Translations under genes and position numbers: made by a program | Shown here: positions 1 to 5,130 of the stretch, piece after piece | Position numbering within the stretch: position 1 is the stretch's first letter | How the letters are laid out: the number at the start of each line of letters is the position of its first letter | The notes under the pieces: model-generated | Told to the model about the DNA's origin: nothing | Seen by the model: the letters and a program-made list of their open reading frames with translations, nothing else | Databases searched by the model: none | NCBI GenBank assembly: GCA_013041975.1 | Contig: JABDQZ010000210.1 | Location: 1 to 5,130 of the forward strand | Source: Gammaproteobacteria bacterium | Lineage (GTDB): Bacteria; Pseudomonadota; Gammaproteobacteria; Chromatiales; Chromatiaceae | Direction: 5' to 3' | Length of the DNA: 5,130 nucleotides

Positions 1-41
1 CGGATAAACAGATCCGTAAAGCGGTTTTCAGTCTTCTGCAT
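1..41 (-). CDS. RND efflux pump inner-membrane transporter, N-terminal fragment
   Basis: Only the first 13 codons lie in the window, reading MQKTENRFTDLFI followed by two bases of a codon compatible with Arg. The FTDLFI(R) string is typical of the cytoplasmic N-terminus of AcrB/MexB-type RND transporters, where it leads into '(R)RPV' and the first membrane helix. The ATG overlaps the TGA of the adaptor gene by one base (TGATG at 43-39), the usual adaptor-pump arrangement and a sign of translational coupling. A weak GGA lies 8 bases before the start, inside the adaptor gene. The protein would be the proton-driven drug/proton antiporter of a tripartite pump. The family assignment rests on 13 residues plus the adaptor next door, so the gene type is likely but the substrate class cannot be told. 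Confidence 0.8.
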   Translation of the reverse strand, partial: MQKTENRFTDLFI

Positions 42-1171
42 CAGGAGTTTCCGGGACTGGGAGTGAGGCTGTTATCAGGTGCCAGTGTGTTATCGATAAC
101 GACTTTCATGCCAGTGTGGAGCTTGAATACACCACTGGTAACAACGGTTTCACCTTGCTTCAAGCCATCGGTAACATCAACGTAGTCGCCACGGGCCTGC
201 CCTAATGTAATGAACTGTTGTCGCAATAGTTTTTCCGTTTCACCGGTTTCCTCGTTTGGCTTTTCGTCAATAACAAAGACCGAATTGCCGAATGGCGCAA
301 ACAATACGGCAGTCGCAGGAACCGCCAGTACCTTTCTGGTTTCAGGCAAAACCACTTCGACATTGACGAACATACCGGTACGCAGTTTTTCATGCGGATT
401 ACTGACCTGTGACCTGACCTGCACATTGCGCGTTACAGGATCAACTTCCAGGTTGATAGCCGTTATTTCGCCCTCGAAACTTTCTTCAGGGGAAGCATCC
501 GATGCAATACGTACTGTCATGCCTCGTTTCAGGCGGGACAGCTTTTGCTGGGGGACGGAAAAATCGACATACACAGGATCAAGCATCTGCAGTGCAACGA
601 CAGGATCGCCAACAGCAAGAATCTGCCCCGGATTGACCTGCCGCAAACCAAGCCGGCCACTGAAAGGCGCACGCACCGTTTTCTTTTGAATCGTGGTTTG
701 TATGACGCCAACCTGCGCAACCGTTTCCTTGACCTCGGCAGAGGCACGGTCAACCGCATCCTGGGAAGACAACTTCTTTTTAACCAGCTTGCGCAGCCTT
801 GCCAGCTCAGTTCGCGCCAGAGCCGCCGAGGCCTGCGCCGAAGCCAGTTGCGATTCTTCAGTGGAGGTGTCAAGCTGCAACAAGGCCTGGCTTTCTTCAG
901 CGGTGGCATCTGACTCAAACAGAATTTCTGTGACACGACCACCGGCTTCGGCGCTGACCGTTACACCCTGCGCGGCAGAGACCGTGGCCGTTGCCGTAAT
1001 AACCTGTTCCCATTGTGCTTCGCTGATCGTTTCAGAGGTGACCGTGGTAGGCGGCATCACCATGTTTTGAGCTGCTTCACCCAGCACAGTAAACTGCCCG
1101 AGCTTGATATAAACAATGGAGCCCACCAGCAATACGACGCCGATCGAGGCAACAAATATTTTCTTAAACAT
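41..1171 (-). CDS. RND efflux periplasmic adaptor subunit (membrane fusion protein, HlyD/AcrA family)
   Basis: This 376-residue protein should link an inner-membrane RND pump to an outer-membrane channel in the periplasm. Residues 1-4 are MFKK, followed by one hydrophobic helix at about 5-24. There is no lipobox cysteine, so it is probably anchored by an uncleaved signal helix rather than by lipid. The usual order is visible: first beta/lipoyl half near 64-101 (VTVSAEAGGRV, then LLQLD), an alpha-helical hairpin near 103-160 rich in Ala/Glu/Lys, the second lipoyl half near 163-195 (TVRAPFSGRLGLRQVNPGQI), a beta-barrel near 200-275 (VDFSVPQQ; LRTGMFVNVEV) and a membrane-proximal domain to about 360. 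The length is normal. The ATG at 1171 is chosen because it gives the basic + hydrophobic N-terminus; only a weak GGA lies 9 bases upstream. The lipoyl turn reads ESDATAEESQ, more acidic than the usual Gly-rich form. The pump gene follows with a one-base overlap. Substrates are not predictable. Confidence 0.95.
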   Translation of the reverse strand: MFKKIFVASIGVVLLVGSIVYIKLGQFTVLGEAAQNMVMPPTTVTSETISEAQWEQVITATATVSAAQGVTVSAEAGGRVTEILFESDATAEESQALLQLDTSTEESQLASAQASAALARTELARLRKLVKKKLSSQDAVDRASAEVKETVAQVGVIQTTIQKKTVRAPFSGRLGLRQVNPGQILAVGDPVVALQMLDPVYVDFSVPQQKLSRLKRGMTVRIASDASPEESFEGEITAINLEVDPVTRNVQVRSQVSNPHEKLRTGMFVNVEVVLPETRKVLAVPATAVLFAPFGNSVFVIDEKPNEETGETEKLLRQQFITLGQARGDYVDVTDGLKQGETVVTSGVFKLHTGMKVVIDNTLAPDNSLTPSPGNS

Positions 1172-1173
1172 AG

Positions 1174-1197
1174 TTATGAGTCCGAAAAGAAGAACAA
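1174..1197 (-). other. Possible leader mini-ORF upstream of the efflux adaptor
   Basis: Reading from a TTG at 1197, seven codons (encoding M/L-F-F-F-S-D-S) end at a TAA at 1176-1174, two bases before the adaptor ATG. A GTG one codon earlier (1200) is in the same frame. The strong Shine-Dalgarno AGGAGGGG at 1209-1202 lies 6 bases (measured from AGGAGG) before this TTG but about 32 bases before the adaptor ATG, which itself has only a weak GGA. A ribosome loaded at the strong site could translate the mini-frame and restart at the adaptor. This is an inference from spacing. A frame this short can occur by chance, and the purine run may have no such role. Confidence 0.2.
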
Positions 1198-1231
1198 CAC
1201 TCCCCTCCTGACGGGAAATGCATTATTTAAT

Positions 1232-1240
1232 TCTATAACA
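1232..1240 (-). promoter_or_regulatory. Candidate extended -10 promoter element for the efflux operon
   Basis: On the minus strand TGT-TATAGA reads as an extended -10 element (TGn followed by four of six matches to TATAAT), about 60 bases before the adaptor ATG. No convincing -35 hexamer is found 16-18 bases further upstream. The 126-base gap after the GNAT gene makes a separate promoter reasonable, but AT-rich DNA throws up such matches easily. Confidence 0.22.
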
Positions 1241-1264
1241 CAACAATAGAAAAACGCTGCTTAT

Positions 1265-1288
1265 TTTTAATAATACTGATTATTGAAA
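1265..1288. repeat. AT-rich inverted repeat upstream of the efflux adaptor
   Basis: A perfect core AATAAT-ACTG-ATTATT (1269-1284) extends outward by one mismatch and three further pairs, giving arms 1265-1274 and 1279-1288. It is not followed by a T-run on either strand, so it is a poor intrinsic terminator despite lying just after the GNAT stop. It could be an operator for a local regulator of the efflux genes, or simply low-complexity AT DNA. Confidence 0.4.
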
Positions 1289-1297
1289 TAGCTAAAA

Positions 1298-1783
1298 TTA
1301 ATCGAGTTTTTTCTGCCAGAACAGGGCAGTACCTGCTTCAGGATCCAGCTCGTAATCAGAAAAACCGAATTTGCGGTAGGCTGACATGGCTGGCTGATTA
1401 TTATTCAATACTTCCAGCGTGAGCTTGCAGCAATCACGCGAACGCGCTATTTCCTCGACTTTATCCAGCATTTTCTGGCTGATTCCCAATCCGCGAAATT
1501 CCGCAATCACAGTGACATCATGGATATTGATCAGCGGCTTGCATTTGAATGTTGAAAAACCTTCAAAGCCATTGATCAGCCCGGCAGGTTTTGCATCGAC
1601 AGTAGCGAGAACTGAAAAGGCATGGGGGATATTTGACAAGGCTGCGACGAGGTTCTGTTTTACAGAATCTGACAATGACTCAGCGCCGCCCATCGGATCG
1701 CTGGCATAGCGGTCAAGTAATGAGACAATAAACGCGGCATGCTGGCTGTTATGGTAGTCAGCCTGAAAGTCTTCTAGTGTCAT
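1298..1783 (-). CDS. GNAT family N-acetyltransferase
   Basis: This 161-residue soluble protein has the GNAT fold and should move an acetyl (or other acyl) group from CoA to an amine; the acceptor is unknown. The acetyl-CoA pyrophosphate-binding motif A is clear: beta-4 at about 85-93 (NIHDVTVIA) followed by R97-G-L-G-I and the helix SQKMLDKVEEIA. Motif B follows at about 117-140, with KLTLEVLNNN, the helix QPAMSAYRKFGF and the Tyr135 that often serves as general acid. The length is typical of single-domain GNATs. The ATG overlaps the thioesterase stop by one base (TGATG at 1785-1781) and has no separate Shine-Dalgarno, so it is probably translated by coupling. Its pairing with a thioesterase suggests a shared acyl-CoA-related or detoxifying task, but that is inference. 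The family call is firm; the substrate is not. Confidence 0.92.
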   Translation of the reverse strand: MTLEDFQADYHNSQHAAFIVSLLDRYASDPMGGAESLSDSVKQNLVAALSNIPHAFSVLATVDAKPAGLINGFEGFSTFKCKPLINIHDVTVIAEFRGLGISQKMLDKVEEIARSRDCCKLTLEVLNNNQPAMSAYRKFGFSDYELDPEAGTALFWQKKLD

Positions 1784-2214
1784 CAGTTTCGGGTGTGTTC
1801 CTGCAGCTTCGCTGCCACCATTTGATCGAACTTTTCCTTGATAATAACGAAACGCTCATGTGTGCCCCTGGCGATACGACCGGCATTGTCATGGGCTTCA
1901 ACATTAAATACCAGCCTGCGGCCGTCTACTTCGACCAGCTCCACCGTGGCTGTTACCTCAAGACCGGGCGGCGTAGCAGCCTCATGACTGACATTGATAT
2001 GTGTTCCCACCGACTGTTCTGCAGGCCAGTCAAGATAGGGGATGATGGCCTTGATGCAGCTCCATTCCAGAAAGCCAACCATAAAACCGGTAGCAAAAAC
2101 TTCCGGCATAATAATGAATTCATCGGCTTCCGGGTATAAAGAAGGAACAGTTTTAGATTCAGGCACAGTGTATTTGTGTTCGTATTTAATGCCGGGCTTT
2201 AGAGAATCTTTCAT
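1783..2214 (-). CDS. FlK-like hotdog-fold acyl-CoA thioesterase
   Basis: This 143-residue cytoplasmic protein belongs with fluoroacetyl-CoA thioesterase (FlK) of Streptomyces cattleya, which hydrolyses acyl-CoA by a Thr-Glu-His arrangement. From memory of FlK, the match runs nearly end to end: N-terminal MKDS...G, then K21-T-V with LYPEA, PEVFATGFMVG (37-47) with Thr42, Glu50 in FLEW, Gly70 and His77 in the GTHINVSHEAATPPG segment, and GTHER near the C-terminus. FlK uses Thr42, Glu50, Gly69 and His76, so the catalytic set appears intact with a one-residue shift. The FlK lid residue Phe36 is Met36 here, so a different or broader small-acyl-CoA substrate is likely. An AAGGAA lies 6 bases before the ATG. 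A GNAT gene follows with a one-base overlap; a REP-like palindrome lies just upstream. The thioesterase call is strong; fluoroacetate resistance is not implied. Confidence 0.9.
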   Translation of the reverse strand: MKDSLKPGIKYEHKYTVPESKTVPSLYPEADEFIIMPEVFATGFMVGFLEWSCIKAIIPYLDWPAEQSVGTHINVSHEAATPPGLEVTATVELVEVDGRRLVFNVEAHDNAGRIARGTHERFVIIKEKFDQMVAAKLQEHTRN

Positions 2215-2230
2215 GAATCATTCCTTGATG

Positions 2231-2256
2231 GTCATCCCCGCGCTGGCGGGGATGAC
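2231..2256. repeat. REP/dRS3-like GC-rich palindrome
   Basis: GTCATCCCCG (2231-2240) and CGGGGATGAC (2247-2256) are perfect inverted arms, and the inner bases add an eleventh pair around the four-base loop GCTG. The form resembles the widespread intergenic GTCATTCCCGC...GCGGGAATGAC-type palindromes of proteobacteria. It sits 7 bases after the zinc-ribbon stop and 16 bases before the thioesterase ATG. No T-run follows on either strand, so it is probably a dispersed repeat or an mRNA stability/processing hairpin rather than a full terminator. Only one clear copy is in the window. Confidence 0.8.
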
Positions 2257-2263
2257 TGCACGC

Positions 2264-2458
2264 TTAAACCGAGCAGGTCATATCCGTGGCGCAGCACATT
2301 GGCGATTTAACCATGCCATGGCCATCAGGACATTTGGAGACATGGACGGTTTCACCTTCATCCGTTGTAATAGTGTCATGCACCAGTTCCTTGCCGCACT
2401 CGCCGCAAGTCATGGTACCAATACTCATACCGCAAATTTCACACTTATAAAAAGCCAT
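2264..2458 (-). CDS. Small cysteine-rich zinc-ribbon-like protein of unknown function
   Basis: This 64-residue protein has no signal peptide or membrane segment. Two knuckles, C6-E-I-C9 and C18-G-E-C21, are spaced as in zinc ribbons or rubredoxin-like metal sites. Cys43, His47, the pair Cys55-Cys56 and Cys62 give further possible ligands, so eight cysteines make up one eighth of the chain. The segment SKCPDGHGMVKSPMCC looks like a second metal- or redox-active site. A GAGG lies 5 bases before the ATG, supporting this start and showing that the frame is translated. It precedes the thioesterase with a palindrome between them. The pattern points to zinc or iron binding, and a regulatory, redox or chaperone role is possible; the sequence does not choose between them. 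The CDS is credible from its cysteine spacing, ribosome site and fit between neighbours. Confidence 0.85.
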   Translation of the reverse strand: MAFYKCEICGMSIGTMTCGECGKELVHDTITTDEGETVHVSKCPDGHGMVKSPMCCATDMTCSV

Positions 2459-2592
2459 TATTACCTCGCAAATACTGGAAAGAAGAATTTATCAAGCCCT
2501 GATCTAATCATCATTCGACACTCTGACGCAAGCCGCGATGACGCCCAGAAAAATAAATCAGCACCTCACCAAGAATAGACGCTTATGATGAT

Positions 2593-3159
2593 TTATAACA
2601 ATATGGGTTTTGCGGTAACTACATAGCGCAAGGTACCCCCGGCAAGCGGACTGTTAAATGGATAACAGGTCACCAGAATCAAATGATCCACGGCAGCTGC
2701 CACATCAACCCCCGTTTGCGTGGCATCGACGATTTGACTGCCAGTGACTTGATAACGAAATTGCTTGCCCGGCGTTTCAATCTGAATTGACTGCCCCTTT
2801 TGCAGATACTGCAAAAAACTGAAGTGCGTATCACGGTGGCCGCTGATAATGACAGCCCCCGGCTCTCCGGGATTCGCCGATTGCGCATTATGTCCCGGTG
2901 CAAAGGCCAGCACATTGCCTGAATCCCCTTCCAGCACGATCTGGTCGACCTGCAAATGCGGTACCGCCAGCCTCGCCACAGGCCAGTGATCAGCCCATTT
3001 CCAGGGTTTATGAAGCTGGCCATCCTGTTGCGTCTGCTGCCAGGCATCCTGCAACAGCCATTGTGCGAGCTGTGCCTTGATATGAATCCATGAACCATTG
3101 ATTAACAAGGCACTGGCCAGCGTCATCGCAATCCAGAAGACTTTTCTATTGGCTGCCAT
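2593..3159 (-). CDS. Class GN sortase (marine proteobacterial sortase)
   Basis: This 188-residue cysteine transpeptidase is anchored by one N-terminal helix (about 7-25, after MAANRK) with its catalytic domain in the periplasm. Sortases cut a C-terminal sorting motif and join the protein to an amine acceptor. The catalytic set is complete: His108 in SGHRDTHF, Cys165 in LVTCYPF and Arg178 in GTLRYVV. The FAPGH at 86-90 and the PGEPG before ISGHRD fit the class GN family (TIGR03784 type), whose members sit beside a single dedicated target. The length is normal for the class. The ATG overlaps the target gene's stop by one base (TAATG at 3161-3157), and only a weak AGG lies 9 bases upstream, so coupled translation is likely. 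In known systems, PdsO/PdsR/PdsS genes may lie nearby; none is in this window. The acceptor in a Gram-negative envelope is unknown for this family. Confidence 0.96.
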   Translation of the reverse strand: MAANRKVFWIAMTLASALLINGSWIHIKAQLAQWLLQDAWQQTQQDGQLHKPWKWADHWPVARLAVPHLQVDQIVLEGDSGNVLAFAPGHNAQSANPGEPGAVIISGHRDTHFSFLQYLQKGQSIQIETPGKQFRYQVTGSQIVDATQTGVDVAAAVDHLILVTCYPFNSPLAGGTLRYVVTAKPILL

Positions 3160-5130
3160 TAGCGGTTACCTGTTTGTGAGTGGCTACGTTCATACCACTG
3201 CCAGATCATGGCCAGAATCATTAACAATAACCCCAGCATCAGATATAGCGATGAACTGGTCGCTCCGCTGGCGAGCATCACTGTCTGCTGTCCATTGGCT
3301 GAAAAACCGGATGGCATTACACCATCAATGGCTTTTTTATCCAGTTGCTCTTCCATAGGTCGAGAGGGTGTGACATCCACGGCAACCAGGCTGGTATATT
3401 GACTGACCAGGTGATGTTTCAGTGCCAGCTTCAAAACTTCTTCGCGCACCTGTTCCTGTGGCACCCCCCTGATAGCGGCCCGCATCCAGTGACGGATTTT
3501 CTCTCTGCCCCAGTGGACAGAAAGACCCGACTGATTAGCGCCATTATCCAGAACCAGTTCCTGCTGCCATTCAGTATTGCCCAGACGCCCACTCAAGGTG
3601 GCTTTACTCAATGTCTTTGCCTTGTTGTTGATCGCAATCGACACAGGCTCACCGGAATACAGATCTGGCAGTTTTTCAGGCAACAGTTCTACATCAGCAT
3701 CGGTTGTCAGTTTCAGGTTGGTCAACACAGGTGATTCAATGCGATTAAATAATGCCTGCATTTTTTCCTGCACTTCCAGGGGCGAACTGATAAAGCTGTA
3801 CGTGCCCCGGCCAAAATGAGCCGCTTCCTTCATAAAGTAGCTATTCGGCGCTGCACCAATACCGACCGTAAACAGGCGTTTGTTACCCAGCTCTGACTGC
3901 ACATATTCGAGCAGTTGCCTTTCATTGCCAACGGCACCGTCAGTGATAAAGATAACCTGCTGCAATGCTGTCTGGTCATTGACTGACATTCTTAACGCAC
4001 GCTTCAAAGCCGGCAACATTTCGGTACCGCCACCGGCCTGCAAACTGCTGACGAAAGCCAGTGCCGACTGTTTATTCATGCGGGTTGCCTGTTGTGGCAT
4101 GTTGAACAGCACACTGGAACTGCTGTTAAATTCAATGACATTGAAACTGTCGTGTGGCTTGAGCCTTTCAATCGCCATCGCCAGTGCTTCACGTGCCTGA
4201 CGGATAGAAGCACCGCCCATGGAACCGGAAGTATCAATAATAAAAAGGGTTTCACGTGCTGTTTCAGCCAGCGGGTTATTCAGTTCAGGCGGCATGACCA
4301 TTAACAGGCCATGTTCCTCTTCGGTAAAAAAGGCCGCTTTGGGCTGGTATTTAACTTCGGGTTTCCACACCAGTTCAAAGTCACGATCGGGACGTATGGA
4401 GCCTTCTTTGAGATCGATTTTCATCGCTCCATCATTGCTATCATTTAGCGTTATTTCATGATAGCGACTACTCACTTCACTGAGAGGAAAACCGGCATTG
4501 AGCGTGATAGCGATTGTGGTATTGCCGACCTCTTCTGCGACGTTCTCTTCCTCATCATTGTCCAGTGAAATCACATTGGGAACTTCTCCCGGAAGAATCG
4601 ACCAGCCACCAGCAACCTGCTGCTGAATCTCAATACGCTGCGTTGCCGGCAATTGATCAGCAGGCATATACCGCGGCGTAATTGCCATTGGGAAACGCAC
4701 AGAAAACTGCTGATCACGCCATGTCAGTTGTTGCTGATACTCAAGGCGCACCCTGATCTCGCCTCCCGGCGGAATATTGGCAACCGAAGTCGTAAACAGA
4801 TTCGGACGATGTTGTTGTACCAGCGCGGTTTTTTTACCCTGCTGTTTCGCCTGCGTGTAGACTCTTTCTGCCTCCTGCTTTTCCTTTATCTGCCCCTGGA
4901 TAATACGCTCACCAACCAGCAGATCCATATGATCCACAGCGGCATTTTCGGGTAGTGGAAAAGCATAGATCGCTTCCAGCCACTGGGCCGTAGGATTACT
5001 AAAGGTCTGTGTCAGCACACTTCGGGCGATTGGCCCGGTGACAGTCATTTCCACATCAGTTTTCTGCAAAGGTAAAGAAAGAAACTTGCCGCTCTGTTCT
5101 GTCTTCATCAACAGGGTACCGGCAGCGACT
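3159..5130 (-). CDS. Marine proteobacterial sortase target protein (VIT + vWA domains), 5' end outside window
   Basis: Residues are numbered from the TTG at 5111 (650 residues to the stop). A VIT domain spans about 10-135 (GPIARSVLTQTFSNP; IYAFPLPENAAVD; NIPPGGEIRVRLEYQQ). An acidic linker LDNDEEENVAEE follows at 183-194. The vWA domain runs about 287-460 with a complete metal site: D293-T-S-G-S297, Thr363 in GGGTEM and Asp391 in ITDG. A conserved LVSQYTSLVAVDVTPSRP follows at 568-585, then a tail with LASGAT (613-618), a hydrophobic helix and a short basic end. This is the TIGR03788-type target of class GN sortases, exported and probably adhesive or matrix-binding; the ligand is unknown. The TTG/ATG near 5111-5106 is unlikely to be the start: no signal peptide follows and the frame stays open to the edge, encoding VAAGTLL, which fits the family's pre-VIT segment. 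The missing part should hold the signal peptide. Confidence 0.95.
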   Translation of the reverse strand, partial: VAAGTLLMKTEQSGKFLSLPLQKTDVEMTVTGPIARSVLTQTFSNPTAQWLEAIYAFPLPENAAVDHMDLLVGERIIQGQIKEKQEAERVYTQAKQQGKKTALVQQHRPNLFTTSVANIPPGGEIRVRLEYQQQLTWRDQQFSVRFPMAITPRYMPADQLPATQRIEIQQQVAGGWSILPGEVPNVISLDNDEEENVAEEVGNTTIAITLNAGFPLSEVSSRYHEITLNDSNDGAMKIDLKEGSIRPDRDFELVWKPEVKYQPKAAFFTEEEHGLLMVMPPELNNPLAETARETLFIIDTSGSMGGASIRQAREALAMAIERLKPHDSFNVIEFNSSSSVLFNMPQQATRMNKQSALAFVSSLQAGGGTEMLPALKRALRMSVNDQTALQQVIFITDGAVGNERQLLEYVQSELGNKRLFTVGIGAAPNSYFMKEAAHFGRGTYSFISSPLEVQEKMQALFNRIESPVLTNLKLTTDADVELLPEKLPDLYSGEPVSIAINNKAKTLSKATLSGRLGNTEWQQELVLDNGANQSGLSVHWGREKIRHWMRAAIRGVPQEQVREEVLKLALKHHLVSQYTSLVAVDVTPSRPMEEQLDKKAIDGVMPSGFSANGQQTVMLASGATSSSLYLMLGLLLMILAMIWQWYERSHSQTGNR
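3162..3275 (-). other. C-terminal sorting signal of the sortase target (divergent motif LASGAT)
   Basis: The last 38 codons of the VIT/vWA gene form a sortase-type tail: LASGAT, the spacer SSS, a hydrophobic helix at about 622-638 (LYLMLGLLLMILAMIWQ) and a short tail with Arg642, His644 and Arg650. The layout is right for a sorting signal, but the expected LPxTG/LPxTAT-like motif is replaced: Pro is Ala and the Thr before the cut is Gly. The helix and polar tail would hold the protein in the inner membrane until it is processed. Confidence 0.7.

Noticed and set aside
210..689. Plus-strand open frame inside the efflux adaptor gene
   Set aside because: It is the opposite strand of a gene with a clear full-length family match; the translation has no recognisable domain.
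1783..2214. Fluoroacetate resistance gene
   Set aside because: Similarity to FlK is strong, but the selectivity residue Phe36 is Met and no fluorometabolite genes are nearby.
2231..2256. Rho-independent terminator
   Set aside because: The hairpin is strong but no T-run follows it on either strand; a dispersed repeat or RNA-stability element fits better.
2042..2578. Plus-strand open frame of 178 codons across the thioesterase start, palindrome and zinc-ribbon gene
   Set aside because: It runs antisense through two credible genes with ribosome sites, and its translation shows no family features.
2459..2592. Promoter for the zinc-ribbon gene on the minus strand
   Set aside because: TTGATA with TATTTG at 15-base spacing, and TTGCGT with TTAGAT at 18, are both poor matches; neither stands out from background.
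2541..2592. Intrinsic terminator after the sortase gene
   Set aside because: A T-rich run occurs on the minus strand near 2555-2545, but no stable hairpin precedes it.
3312..3331. MPSGF as the sorting motif of the target protein
   Set aside because: It lies about 20 residues before the membrane helix; the LASGAT segment is in the correct place.

Overview
The window reads like a Gram-negative, probably marine gammaproteobacterial chromosome. It pairs a class GN ('marine proteobacterial') sortase with its dedicated VIT/von Willebrand target protein, and it carries an RND-type efflux adaptor gene. The taxonomic placement is inferred from protein families only. All seven protein genes lie on the minus strand, so transcription runs from the high-coordinate end to the low one. 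Two of the seven are cut by the window edges.

Region by region, in transcription order: (1) 5130-3159, a surface/secreted VIT + vWA protein ending in a sortase-type tail. Its reading frame stays open to the window edge, so the true N-terminus lies outside. (2) 3159-2593, the class GN sortase, whose ATG overlaps the previous stop by one base. (3) 2592-2459, a 134-base gap with no clear terminator or promoter. (4) 2458-2264, a 64-residue cysteine-rich zinc-ribbon-like protein. (5) 2256-2231, a perfect GC-rich palindrome of the REP/dRS3-like kind. (6) 2214-1783, a hotdog-fold thioesterase very similar to fluoroacetyl-CoA thioesterase FlK, with the catalytic Thr/Glu/His kept. (7) 1783-1298, a GNAT N-acetyltransferase overlapping the thioesterase by one base. 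(8) 1297-1172, an AT-rich gap with an inverted repeat, a weak promoter candidate, and a strong Shine-Dalgarno sequence that serves a tiny leader frame better than it serves the next gene. (9) 1171-41, an inner-membrane-anchored periplasmic adaptor (MFP) of an RND efflux pump. (10) 41-1, the first 13 codons of the RND pump gene, again with a one-base overlap.

Three functional modules are visible. The sortase and its target form a two-gene cell-envelope unit; the target's sorting motif is LASGAT where an LPxTG-like motif is expected. The zinc-ribbon protein, thioesterase and GNAT enzyme form a small cluster that may act on acyl-CoA, although the palindrome between the first two may separate their expression. 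The adaptor and pump genes start an efflux operon. The most notable points are the divergent sorting signal beside an intact-looking sortase, and the FlK-like thioesterase with methionine at the FlK Phe36 lid position. No RNA genes, CRISPR arrays, insertion sequences or phage genes were seen.
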